DNA from: Aquipuribacter sp. SD81
GTDB taxonomy: Bacteria; Actinomycetota; Actinomycetes; Actinomycetales; JBBAYJ01
DNA length: 64,000 nt
Direction: 5' to 3'
Assembly (NCBI RefSeq): GCF_037153975.1
Contig: NZ_JBBAYJ010000011.1
Span: forward strand, 62,001-126,000
The position numbers were made by a program, and so were the translations under genes. The notes under the pieces are model-generated. The model saw only the letters and a list, made by a program, of their open reading frames with translations. It had not been told where the DNA came from and ran no database searches. Shown here one piece after another: positions 1 to 8,250 of this stretch (the stretch's first letter is position 1; the number at the start of each line of letters is the position of its first letter).

Positions 1-69
1 GTCGTGCTCGACGTCGTGACCCCCGGTGAGGTCGCGGTCGGCGACGAGGTGCGCCTCGCCGACGGCTGA
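1..69 (+). CDS. C-terminal fragment of a MOSC-like domain protein
   Basis: The window opens inside an open plus-strand frame that ends at TGA 67-69; only 22 residues are visible. They end in VVTPGEVAVGDEVRLADG. The pattern PGEV..GDEV near the end is what I associate with the final strands of MOSC (molybdenum cofactor sulfurase C-terminal) proteins, which handle sulfur or pterin cofactor chemistry. That assignment is inference from a short tail. The start and most of the domain lie outside the window, so another beta-barrel protein cannot be excluded. Confidence 0.4.
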   Translation, partial: VVLDVVTPGEVAVGDEVRLADG

Positions 70-151
70 GCCCCCCCGACCCGCGCCCGTCAGGAGCGGT
101 TCGCGTCCGGGACCCACGGACCCGAGCGCCGCTCGAGCCGGCCAGCGGGCC

Positions 152-682
152 TCAGCGCTGCACGGGGACCGTCGCGGCCAGGGAGCGCCCCCACTCCCGG
201 GCCCGGCCCAGCTCGCCGTCGGACAGCGGGCCCACCGTGCCCTCGACCGCGAAGGAGTGCGGGTGAGCGACGACCGAGCCGCCGAGCCGGCGCAGCCGCC
301 TCGACGCCGCGTGCGAGGCGTGCCCCGGCAGGTCCGGGTGGCGGACGTGCGTGTCGAACGCGGCCACACGCGTGCCCGTGCGCAGCTCCCCGCTCCCGAG
401 CCACTCGCGGATCCCCGGGCCGGTGGAGACGACGGGTCCCTGGCGCGCGGCGTCCGCGCGCGTGCCGGCCAAGCTCATGCCAAACGCGTGGGTCGGCCCG
501 CCCACCACGAGCAGCTCGGTGTCCACCGCGTCCAGCGGCGGGGCGTGCCCCACCTCGACGACGAGGACGCCCTCCTCGGGTGGGCCGTCGGCGAGACCGC
601 CCTCACGCAGGCCCTCGGCGACCGCCTCCGCCACGTGCTCCGTGCACCCGAACATCGACTCGTAGACCACCATGGCGCGCAC
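152..682 (-). CDS. Flavodoxin-like domain protein
   Basis: A 176-residue protein. The N-terminus (VVYESMFGCTEHVAEA) has the shape of the FMN phosphate-binding loop of flavodoxins, and VVGGPTHAFGMS about 60 residues on matches the second flavin-contacting loop. The length fits a single flavodoxin domain with no membrane segment, so it is probably a cytosolic FMN electron carrier or flavodoxin-fold reductase; the partner is unknown. I chose GTG 682 because GGAGG lies 8 nt upstream; ATG 673 would drop three residues. Longer frames upstream run through the 31-bp repeat array and are unlikely to be translated. The gene stands alone next to another minus-strand gene. Confidence 0.75.
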   Translation of the reverse strand: MRAMVVYESMFGCTEHVAEAVAEGLREGGLADGPPEEGVLVVEVGHAPPLDAVDTELLVVGGPTHAFGMSLAGTRADAARQGPVVSTGPGIREWLGSGELRTGTRVAAFDTHVRHPDLPGHASHAASRRLRRLGGSVVAHPHSFAVEGTVGPLSDGELGRAREWGRSLAATVPVQR

Positions 683-783
683 CGAGCCCACCTCCGCGAC
701 GAGAACGGCCGGCACGGTCGCCCCGTCCGGTCCGATAGCCCATGGTCGTTCCGGCGGCGGCTGAGGTACCGGGACCTTCGTCC

Positions 784-1101
784 TCACGGGCCTGCCCGGC
801 GCTCGAGCTGCTCGGCCGGCACCCACGCCTCCACGAGCGTCGGCTCCCCCTGGTCGTCGACGACGTACGCCACCCGGCCCTCCCACCCGACCGAGCGGCG
901 CCACTCCACGAGCAGGCCGGGTGCGCGGGCGCCGCTCGGGTCGACGACCCAGCAGTGCCGGACAGGGCGCACCTCCTGCGCGGCCCGCGGCGCCTCGACC
1001 CGTTCCGCAGCCACGTGGGGTGGCGCCGGGGCGTCGGCGCCCGTCCGGCTGGCCAGCGACCGGGACGGCCGCGGGCCGCGTCGGTCGAGGCCTCCGGACA
1101 T
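784..1101 (-). CDS. Conserved hypothetical protein, 105 aa
   Basis: A small protein of no function known to me. The C-terminal two thirds contains VRHCWVVDPSG, GLLVEWRR and GWEGRVAYVVDD, an alternating hydrophobic/charged pattern suggesting a compact beta-rich domain; this layout recurs in small actinobacterial hypothetical proteins. The first 35 residues are rich in Arg, Pro and Ala and look disordered. ATG 1101 is preferred because the frame upstream consists of the 31-bp tandem repeats. No signal peptide or membrane segment is seen. It is followed after about 100 bases by the flavodoxin-like gene on the same strand. Confidence 0.6.
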   Translation of the reverse strand: MSGGLDRRGPRPSRSLASRTGADAPAPPHVAAERVEAPRAAQEVRPVRHCWVVDPSGARAPGLLVEWRRSVGWEGRVAYVVDDQGEPTLVEAWVPAEQLERRAGP

Positions 1102-1147
1102 GCCGCCAGGATGGCACAGGCGTCGTACACGTGTTCGACCGAGACAA

Positions 1148-1355
1148 GAACGCAGACACACGTGGCGTCCGTCGACAGGAACGCAGACGTACGCGCCGCA
1201 CGTCGACACGAACGCAGACACACGCGCCGTACGTCGACAGGAACGCAGACGTACGCGCCGCACGTCGACACGAACGCAGACGCACGCGCCGTCCGTCGAC
1301 AGGAACGCAGACACACGCGCCGCACGTCCACACGAACGCAGACGTACGCGCGGTG
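1148..1355. repeat. 31-bp tandem repeat array, about 7 units
   Basis: The string GAACGCAGAC begins at 1148, 1179, 1210, 1241, 1272, 1303 and 1334, an exact 31-bp period. Between these anchors each unit has ACGCGCCG or a close variant and then the palindromic core GTCGAC inside ACGTCGACA or CCGTCGACA. Units alternate slightly, GACACACG against GACGTACG, giving a weaker 62-bp higher-order period. The last unit degenerates. Because 31 is not a multiple of 3 the array opens several reading frames, none of which looks coding. It fills the gap between two minus-strand genes. Confidence 0.9.
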
Positions 1356-1360
1356 CGACG

Positions 1361-1768
1361 TCAACCGGCCAGGAAGCTGAGGCGCACCCGACGGTCGGGG
1401 TTGTCGGCGTTGGTGTCGACGAGCACGACGCTCTGCCACGTGCCGAGCTGCGGCCGGCCGCCCAGGACCGGGACCGACAGCGACGGCGCGACGAAGGCGG
1501 GGAGCACGTGGTCGCGGCCGTGGCCGGGTGAGCCGTGGCGGTGCACCCAGCCGTCGTCGCGGGGCAGCAGGAGCTCCAGCGCCCGCTCGAGGTCCGGCTC
1601 GCTGCCCGCGCCGGTCTCGATCACCGCGACGCCTGCCGTCGCGTGCGGCACGAAGACGTGGACCAGCCCGTCCGACTCGTCCCCGGCCCGGCAGAACCGG
1701 ACGACCTCGTCGGTCAGGTCGGTGACGACGCGCGACCCCGTCCGTACCTGCAGCAGCTCAGACCTCAC
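1361..1768 (-). CDS. YjbQ / UPF0047 family protein
   Basis: A 135-residue protein with the YjbQ signature: HATAGVAVIETG, then a histidine-rich metal-site region (HRHGSPGHGRDHVLPAF) and the ending PQLGTWQSVVLVDTNADN. Family members form trimers, and some have weak thiamine phosphate synthase activity; the physiological role is generally unclear. Full length for the family. The start is GTG 1768 (VRSELLQ); no better start is seen upstream. Its 3' end lies a few bases beyond the 31-bp repeat array. It is divergent from the secreted nucleotidase at 1926. Confidence 0.85.
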   Translation of the reverse strand: MRSELLQVRTGSRVVTDLTDEVVRFCRAGDESDGLVHVFVPHATAGVAVIETGAGSEPDLERALELLLPRDDGWVHRHGSPGHGRDHVLPAFVAPSLSVPVLGGRPQLGTWQSVVLVDTNADNPDRRVRLSFLAG

Positions 1769-1925
1769 TGTCGCGACGCTACCGAGACGTCACCCGACGG
1801 TCATCCGCTCGTCACCGAGGGGCGGCCGTTGTGTCCGGCACGTCGCCTACGCTTCCGCGCGGACCGGACGAACCCGGACCGAACCGTCACTCCCCCCATC
1901 TCCGACACCTCACGAGGGGACGCGC

Positions 1926-3719
1926 ATGCGTCGCACAGCACTCCCGACGGCCCTGGCCGTCGCCCTGGCCGTCGGCACCGTCGCCACGGCCGCGACCACC
2001 ACGGCCGCCGCCGCACCGGGCGGACCCGGGCGGGCCACCCCGGACCAGCTCGAGCTCACCGTGCTCGCCACGACCGACCTGCACGGGCGCGTGCAGGACT
2101 GGGACTACTTCCGCAACGCCCCGTACTCCGAGCGCTCCGGCGACGCGACGGGCCTCGCCCGGGTCGCCTCGGTCGTGGAGTCGGTCCGCGCGGAGCAGGG
2201 CGAGGACCGCGTCCTCGTCGTCGACAACGGCGACTTCCTCCAGGGCACGCCGCTCACGTACTTCTACGCCAAGCAGCAGCCGGTGACCGAGACCGGTCTC
2301 GAGCACCCGATGGCGGCGGCGTACGACGCGATCGGCTACGACGCCCAGGTGGTGGGCAACCACGAGTACAACTACGGCCTCGACCTGCTGCAGGCGTACG
2401 AGGACGACGTCGAGCACCCGGTGCTCGGCGCCAACGTCGTCGACGCGGAGACCGGCGAGCCGTACCACGCGCCGTACACCTTGAAGCGGGTGTCGGTTCG
2501 GGGCCACAAGCCGGTCACGGTCGGCATCATCGGCCTCACCACGCCCGGCTCGGCCATCTGGGACAAGGGCAACGTCGAGGGCCGGGTCGAGTTCCGCGAC
2601 ATGGTCGAGACGGCCCGCGAGTGGGTCCCCGTCGTCGACGCGCGCGCCGACGTCGTCGTCGTCCTGTCCCACGCCGGGGTCGGCGGGGGCTCGTCGTACG
2701 GCCCGGAGCTGCCGCCGGAGAACCCGTCCGACGTGGTCGCCCGCACGGTGCCCGGCATCGACATGATGGTCGTCGGGCACACCCACCGCGACGCGCCGTC
2801 GCAGGTCGTGGTCAACGAGGTGACCGGCGAGGAGGTCCTCCTCACGCAGCCGTACCGCTGGGGCGCGACCGTGTCCCGGGTCGACATCTCGCTGGAGAAG
2901 GTCCGCGGCCGCTGGGACGTCGTCGCGAAGGACGCGACCGCGATCCGCACGAAGGACTACCCCGAGCACCCCGCGGTCCTCGCGGCCACCGACGAGTACC
3001 ACTCGACGGCCGTGGAGTACGTCAACCAGGTCGTCGCGACCTCGAGCGAGGAGCTGTCCGCGGTCACGAGCCGCTACGAGGACACCGCGATCCTCGACTT
3101 CATCCAGCAGGTGCAGACCGAGACCGTCGAGGCCGCGCTGGAGGGCACCCCGTACGCCGACACCCCGGTGCTGTCTATCGCCGCGCCGTTCAGCCGCGAG
3201 GCCGTGTTCCCCGCCGGCGAGGTGACGATCCGCGACATCGCGGGGCTGTACATCTACGACAACACGCTCGAGGCGGTCGAGATGACGGGCGCGCAGCTGC
3301 GGGACTACCTGGAGTACTCCGCCAGGTACTTCGAGCAGGTGCCGGCCACCGGTGACGTCGACCCGGAGTCGATCACCAACGCGGGTGGCACGCCGGACTA
3401 CAACTACGACCAGCTCGCGGGCGTCGAGTACGACCTCGACGTGAGCCGTCCGGCCGGGCAGCGCGTCACGCGCCTCGTCCACCCCGACGGCACCCCGGTG
3501 GCCGACGACGACGTGTTCGTGGTGGCGGTGAACAACTACCGACGCTCCGGTGGCGGCAACTTCCCGCACGTCTCGACGGCCCCGGTCGTCTACAACGAGC
3601 AGCAGGAGATCCGTCAGCTCCTCATCGAGTGGGCGCAGGCGCGCGGGGTCATCGACCCGGCCGACTTCGCCGACGAGTCGTGGTGGCTCGTGCGCGACGG
3701 GCAGCGCCTGCTGCCCTGA
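1926..3719 (+). CDS. Secreted metallophosphatase / 5'-nucleotidase
   Basis: A 597-residue exported enzyme expected to hydrolyse nucleotides or related phosphate esters outside the membrane. Residues 1-31 form a signal peptide (MRRT, an Ala/Val-rich core, then an AAAA stretch). The N-terminal metallophosphoesterase domain shows TTDLHGR, GDFLQGTP, GNHEYNYG, LSHAGVGG and VGHTHRD, the residues that bind the two metals. The C-terminal 5'-nucleotidase domain (about residues 360-560) carries YIYDNTLEAVEMTGAQL and NNYRRSGGGNFP. The length fits the bacterial UshA/YfkN-like class. ATG 1926 follows GAGGGGACGC. A long hairpin just downstream would end the transcript, so it appears monocistronic. Exact substrate is not readable. 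Confidence 0.9.
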   Translation: MRRTALPTALAVALAVGTVATAATTTAAAAPGGPGRATPDQLELTVLATTDLHGRVQDWDYFRNAPYSERSGDATGLARVASVVESVRAEQGEDRVLVVDNGDFLQGTPLTYFYAKQQPVTETGLEHPMAAAYDAIGYDAQVVGNHEYNYGLDLLQAYEDDVEHPVLGANVVDAETGEPYHAPYTLKRVSVRGHKPVTVGIIGLTTPGSAIWDKGNVEGRVEFRDMVETAREWVPVVDARADVVVVLSHAGVGGGSSYGPELPPENPSDVVARTVPGIDMMVVGHTHRDAPSQVVVNEVTGEEVLLTQPYRWGATVSRVDISLEKVRGRWDVVAKDATAIRTKDYPEHPAVLAATDEYHSTAVEYVNQVVATSSEELSAVTSRYEDTAILDFIQQVQTETVEAALEGTPYADTPVLSIAAPFSREAVFPAGEVTIRDIAGLYIYDNTLEAVEMTGAQLRDYLEYSARYFEQVPATGDVDPESITNAGGTPDYNYDQLAGVEYDLDVSRPAGQRVTRLVHPDGTPVADDDVFVVAVNNYRRSGGGNFPHVSTAPVVYNEQQEIRQLLIEWAQARGVIDPADFADESWWLVRDGQRLLP

Positions 3720-3735
3720 CCGGAGCCCCCGACAG

Positions 3736-3771
3736 GCGTGGGCCGGGCGGGTGAACCCGCCCGGCCCACGC
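3736..3771. terminator. Long GC-rich hairpin after the nucleotidase gene
   Basis: A perfect 17-bp inverted repeat with a 2-base centre: GCGTGGGCCGGGCGGGT, GA, then its complement. It starts 16 bases after the nucleotidase stop codon. There is no U-run, which is common for actinobacterial terminators. Confidence 0.7.
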
Positions 3772-3814
3772 CGCTGCCGTCCAGTGGCGGCGCGGCCGTG
3801 CCGATGAGCACCCC

Positions 3815-5086
3815 GTGAGCAGACGCCGCACGCCGGCGGAGGACCAGGTCGCGGACCTCCTCCGGACCGCCAAGGAGAGCCTCCGCCTGCCGGTGGCGTT
3901 CCTGTCGCGGCTCGACGGCACGACCCAGACCCTCGAGGTCGTCGAGTCCGACGTGCCGGTGCTGTTCCGCGAGAAGGTGACCCAGGTGCAGGCCACGAGC
4001 CTGTGCCAGCGCGTGCTGGACGGCGAGCTGCCGGCCGTCATGCCCGACGTCCTCGCCGAGCCCGCCGCGCGGGGCCTGCCCGCGACGAAGATCCCCCACA
4101 TCCGCAGCTACCTGACCGTGCCGGTCCACCTCAGCGACGGCTCGCTGTACGGCACGTTCTGCGCCGCCGGCCTCAGCCGCCGCCCGGACCTGCTCGCCCG
4201 CGACCGCACGCTGCTCGACGTGCTCGCCCGCGCCGCCGCCCTCATCGTCGAGCCGGAGATGCGCGCGCAGCAGCAGCGCGACGACGTGCTCACACGGCTG
4301 GAGCCGGTGGAGCGTGCCGGCGGCCCGCGCGTGCTCCTGCAGCCGATCGTCGACATCGCGACCGGCCGGCGGGTCGGGGCGGAGGCGCTCAGCCGGTTCC
4401 CGGCGGAGTGGCAGCTCACCCCCGACGTCGTCTTCGCACAGGCGCACGGCGTGGGGCGCGGGCACCACCTGGAGCTGCTCGCGCTGCAGCGCGCCGCCGC
4501 GCACCTGGCGGCCGTGCCCGGCTACGTGTCGATGAACGTGTCCCCGGCGACGCTGCTCACCCCCGAGCTGCTCGCGCTGCTCGAGGGCATGCCGGTCGAG
4601 CGGGTGCTGCTGGAGCTGTCCGAGCACGACGCCGTGGAGGACTACGACGCCCTGCGGGCGGCGCTGCGCCCCCTGCGCCGGCGCGGCATGCGGCTGGCGG
4701 TCGACGACGTGGGCGCCGGCTTCTCCTCGCTGCGTCACATCGTCGTCACCGAGCCCGACGTCATCAAGCTCGACCGCAGCATCGTCGACGGGGTCTCCCG
4801 CGAGCCGGTGCTGCGCAGTCTCGTGCGCTCCCTCGTCGACTTCGCCGCCGGTCTCGGTGCCGTGGTCGTCGCCGAGGGCGTCGAGGTGGCCGAGGACGCC
4901 GCGGCCCTGCACGACCTGCGGGTCGGTTACGGGCAGGGCTGGTTCTGGGGCCGCGCGGTCCCGGCGGACCTGCTCGACGAGACCTACGCCACCGGGCGCG
5001 ATGAGCCCGTCGCGGCGGCCCCGGCCGTCGAGCCGGCCGCGCTCGTGCCGCAGCAGACCCGCGCGGACAGCCCCGCCGCGGTCTGA
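3815..5086 (+). CDS. GAF-EAL domain cyclic-di-GMP phosphodiesterase
   Basis: A 423-residue protein with an N-terminal GAF-like sensor (about residues 10-155) and an EAL domain (about 168-395). EAL landmarks are present: AEALSRF, MNVSP, LELSEHD, VDDVGAGFSSL, KLDRSIVDG, AEGVEV and GQGWFWGRA. This suggests an active or near-active enzyme that linearises cyclic di-GMP in response to a small-molecule or redox signal. No membrane segment is seen. The start is GTG 3815, overlapping a tiny ATG frame; there is no GGDEF domain. It converges on glnE with 4 bases between the stops. A second c-di-GMP protein lies at 16458, so this chromosome region carries at least two. Confidence 0.85.
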   Translation: MSRRRTPAEDQVADLLRTAKESLRLPVAFLSRLDGTTQTLEVVESDVPVLFREKVTQVQATSLCQRVLDGELPAVMPDVLAEPAARGLPATKIPHIRSYLTVPVHLSDGSLYGTFCAAGLSRRPDLLARDRTLLDVLARAAALIVEPEMRAQQQRDDVLTRLEPVERAGGPRVLLQPIVDIATGRRVGAEALSRFPAEWQLTPDVVFAQAHGVGRGHHLELLALQRAAAHLAAVPGYVSMNVSPATLLTPELLALLEGMPVERVLLELSEHDAVEDYDALRAALRPLRRRGMRLAVDDVGAGFSSLRHIVVTEPDVIKLDRSIVDGVSREPVLRSLVRSLVDFAAGLGAVVVAEGVEVAEDAAALHDLRVGYGQGWFWGRAVPADLLDETYATGRDEPVAAAPAVEPAALVPQQTRADSPAAV

Positions 5087-5090
5087 GCCG

Positions 5091-8000
5091 CTACTGCCAG
5101 CCGAAGAAGACCCGCTCCACCACCGTGCGGGCGTGGCGCGCGGTGCGCAGCCAGTCGTCCTCCAGGTGCGAGGCCTCGCCGGGGCCGTAGCCCATGAGCC
5201 GAGCGGTGCCGTCGAGGTCGCGGCGGTCCGTCGGCAGGACGTCGGTCGGTCGGCCCCGCCACAGCGTGAGCGCGTCGCGCAGGCGCGACGCGGTGCGCCA
5301 CGCGACCTCCAGCGTCCCCGCGTCGTCGGCGCCGACGAGGCCGGCGTCGCGGGCGGCGTACAGGGCGCCGGTCGTCGACGCGGTGCGCAGCGCCGCCACC
5401 TCGTGGGCGTGCTGCAGCTGCAGCAGCTGGACGGTCCACTCCACGTCGGCGAGGCCGCCGCGACCCAGCTTCACGTGCCGGCGCGCGTCGGTGCCGCGCG
5501 GCAGCCGCTCCGCCTCGACGCGCGCCTTGATGCGCCGGATCTCCATGACGGCCTCGGCGCTCGGCCCGCCCGGCGGGTACCGCAGGGGGTCGACGACCTC
5601 CTGGAAGCGCCCGGCGAGACCGGTGTCGCCGACGAGCGGGACCGCCCGCAGCAGCGCCTGGTGCTCCGAGGGCACCGACCAGCGCCCGTAGTACGACCGC
5701 ACGGCGTCGATCGTGCGGACGAGCTCGCCCTGGCGGCCCTCGGGCCGCAGCCCGGCGTCGAGCTCGACCGCGGGCTCCCCGCTCGGGGAGCGCAGCAGCT
5801 GCCGTGCGCGTGTCACCACGTCGCGGGCGGCGGTGGTCGCGGCCTCGAGCTCGACGCCCTCGCGCGGCTCGTGCACGGCGACCACGTCGGCGTCGCTGCC
5901 GTAGCTGCTCTCGTGCCCGGCGAGGCGGCCGAGGCTGACGACGAGCAGACGGGTGGGCAGCCGGTCGAGGACGTCCTCGAGCGGGTCGTCCGCGCCGGCC
6001 TCCCCGCGCTGCTGCAGCCAGCCGCGGGCCGCCACGAGGACGGCGACCTCGACCGCCACGGCGGTGCTGGTGGCGAGCGCCCGGCCGACGGCGTCGCCGT
6101 CGAGCAGCCCGACGATGTCCCCGACCCCGGTGCGGACGATCTCCCGGCGCCGCACGGCCCGCACCGCCGTGACGGCCTCCTCGGCGTCGGCGTGGCGCCG
6201 GGCGACCGCGAGCACCTCCGCGCGCAGCGAGTCCTCCGTCGGAGGGCGCAGCCGCTCGTCGGAGTCCAGCAGCGCCGTCGTGCCGGGCGAGCGCTCCATG
6301 AGCTGCGCGACCAGCCGACCCGAGGCGAGGACCGCCGCGAAGCGCTCCGCGGCGCCCGCGGAGTCGCGCAGCATCTTGAGGTACCAGTGCGTGGTGCCGA
6401 GCTCGTCGGAGATGCGGCGGAAGGCGAGCAGCCCCGCGTCGGGGTCGGCGGCGTCGCCGAACATGCCGAGCATGGCCGGCAGCAGGGTGCGCTGGATGGC
6501 GGCGCGCCGGCTCACCCCGCCCGTCAGGGCCTCCATGTGGCGCAGCGCGCCCTTGGGGTCGCGGTACCCGAGCGCCTCGAGCCGGCTCGCGGCGGCGGCG
6601 CTCGTGAGGCGGACCTCGTCGGTGGACAGCGACGCGATCGCGGTGAGCAGCGGGCGGTAGAACAGCTTCTCGTGCAGCCGCGCCACGGCCCGGTTCACCT
6701 CGCGCCAGCGGGCGCGCAGGTCGTCGGCGTCCGCCCCCGGCCGCAGCACGAGCCGCGCGAGGCGCCGCCACCCGTCCGGACGGTCCGGCAGCACGTGGGT
6801 GCGGGCGAGGCGCTGCAGCTGCAGCCGGTGCTCGAGCACCCGCAGGAACCGGTAGGCGCGGTCGAGCTCCGCGCCGTCGTCCCGCCCGACGTAGCCGTGG
6901 GCGGTGAGCGCCTCCAGCGCGACGAGCGTGCCCGCGGCCCGCAGGCGGGAGTCGGTGCGGCCGTGGACGAGCTGGAGCATCTGCACGGAGAACTCGACGT
7001 CGCGCAGCCCGCCCCGGCCCAGCTTGAGCTGCCGGTCGGCCTCCTTCGCGGGGATGTGCTCGACGACGCGCTGCCGCATCGCGCGGGAGGCCTCGACGAA
7101 CCCCTCCCGCTCCGTCACCTGCCACACCATCGGCCACACGGCCTCGCGCCAGCGCTCGCCGACCTCCGCGTCGCCCGCCGCGACGCGCGCCTTGAGCATC
7201 GCCTGGAACTCCCAGGGCTCCGCCCACCGCTCGTAGTAGGCGACGTGGCTGGCCACGGACCGCGTGAGCGGGCCGGCCTTGCCCTCGGGGCGCAGGGCGG
7301 CGTCGACCTGCCACAGCGACCCCTCCGCGGTGACGCCCCCGCACACCTGCCCGATGGCGGCGGCCAGCCGGGAGCCGACGGTCTGCGCCTGGGAGTCGTC
7401 GAGCGCCTCCGCCCCGTCGGCGGCCTCGGCCGGCTCGCACACGTAGAGGACGTCGACGTCGCTGATGTAGTTGAGCTCGCGCGCGCCGGTCTTGCCGAGC
7501 GCGACCACGGCGAGGCGCACCCGGTCCGCGCGCGGGACCTCGCGGGAGGCGAGGTCGTGCGCGGCCACGAGGGCCGCGTCGGCGAGGTCGGCGAGCGCCT
7601 CCCCCACCCGGGGCAGTGCCGCGGTGGCGTCCGCGGCGCACAGGTCTGTCGCCGCGACCGCGAGCAGCTGGTCCCGGTAGGCGGCCTTGAGCCGGTCGCG
7701 GGCCTCGTCGCCGGTGCGGTCCCGCACCGCCTCGAGCAGGAGCATGCGCCGCTCCTGCGCGCTCGTGGCGAGCCCGTCGACGGCTGCCAGGCGCCAGCTG
7801 TCCGGGTGGCGGACCACGTGGTCGGCGAGCGCGCGGCTCGCGCCGAGGACGCGCGCGAGCCGGCGCAGCGGCCCCGCGCCGTCGTCGTCGCCGGGCCCGC
7901 TCGACCCGCCGCCGGGGCCGCAGGGGCGCTCGCGGTCGTCGACGACGACGTCACGGAGCCGACCGCTGAGCTCGCCGTCGGCGACCTCGGCGAGGCGGAC

Positions 8001-8180
8001 CATGCCGAGCAGGGCGAGGTCGGGGTCGGCGGTGTCGGCGAGGAGCTCGCCGAGCGCGACGGCACCCTCGTCGGAGCGCGCGAGGTCACCGAGCCGGGCG
8101 ACAGCCTGGTCGACCTGCGTGAACCCCAGCCTCGTGACGCTCGCGCGCACGGACGACGCGCGCGCCTCGCCGGCCGTCAC
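5091..8180 (-). CDS. glnE: Glutamine synthetase adenylyltransferase/deadenylylase
   Basis: About 1,029 residues, the normal length for GlnE, which adds or removes AMP on glutamine synthetase according to nitrogen status. Both nucleotidyltransferase modules are visible: NYISDVDVLYV in the N-terminal (deadenylylating) half and SYGSDADVVAV in the C-terminal (adenylylating) half, each followed by the long helical GlnE domain (KLGRGGLRDVEF and KLGRGGLADVEW). The start is uncertain: GTG 8180 is used and GTG 8150 is possible; neither has a strong ribosome binding site. It lies directly downstream of a glutamine synthetase gene on the same strand, as glnE does with glnA2 in mycobacteria. That neighbouring synthetase appears to lack the target tyrosine. 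Confidence 0.93.
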   Translation of the reverse strand: MTAGEARASSVRASVTRLGFTQVDQAVARLGDLARSDEGAVALGELLADTADPDLALLGMVRLAEVADGELSGRLRDVVVDDRERPCGPGGGSSGPGDDDGAGPLRRLARVLGASRALADHVVRHPDSWRLAAVDGLATSAQERRMLLLEAVRDRTGDEARDRLKAAYRDQLLAVAATDLCAADATAALPRVGEALADLADAALVAAHDLASREVPRADRVRLAVVALGKTGARELNYISDVDVLYVCEPAEAADGAEALDDSQAQTVGSRLAAAIGQVCGGVTAEGSLWQVDAALRPEGKAGPLTRSVASHVAYYERWAEPWEFQAMLKARVAAGDAEVGERWREAVWPMVWQVTEREGFVEASRAMRQRVVEHIPAKEADRQLKLGRGGLRDVEFSVQMLQLVHGRTDSRLRAAGTLVALEALTAHGYVGRDDGAELDRAYRFLRVLEHRLQLQRLARTHVLPDRPDGWRRLARLVLRPGADADDLRARWREVNRAVARLHEKLFYRPLLTAIASLSTDEVRLTSAAAASRLEALGYRDPKGALRHMEALTGGVSRRAAIQRTLLPAMLGMFGDAADPDAGLLAFRRISDELGTTHWYLKMLRDSAGAAERFAAVLASGRLVAQLMERSPGTTALLDSDERLRPPTEDSLRAEVLAVARRHADAEEAVTAVRAVRRREIVRTGVGDIVGLLDGDAVGRALATSTAVAVEVAVLVAARGWLQQRGEAGADDPLEDVLDRLPTRLLVVSLGRLAGHESSYGSDADVVAVHEPREGVELEAATTAARDVVTRARQLLRSPSGEPAVELDAGLRPEGRQGELVRTIDAVRSYYGRWSVPSEHQALLRAVPLVGDTGLAGRFQEVVDPLRYPPGGPSAEAVMEIRRIKARVEAERLPRGTDARRHVKLGRGGLADVEWTVQLLQLQHAHEVAALRTASTTGALYAARDAGLVGADDAGTLEVAWRTASRLRDALTLWRGRPTDVLPTDRRDLDGTARLMGYGPGEASHLEDDWLRTARHARTVVERVFFGWQ

Positions 8181-8250
8181 CGTCGCCGTCCGGACGGGCT
8201 CGCGCCCGCCCGCCGGTCCGTGTGCGCCGTGCGCGCCCGCCGCCTCACCG

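Noticed and set aside
1148-1355. Possible CRISPR array
   Set aside because: The units repeat end to end with no unique spacers and no cas genes are nearby; it is a tandem repeat.
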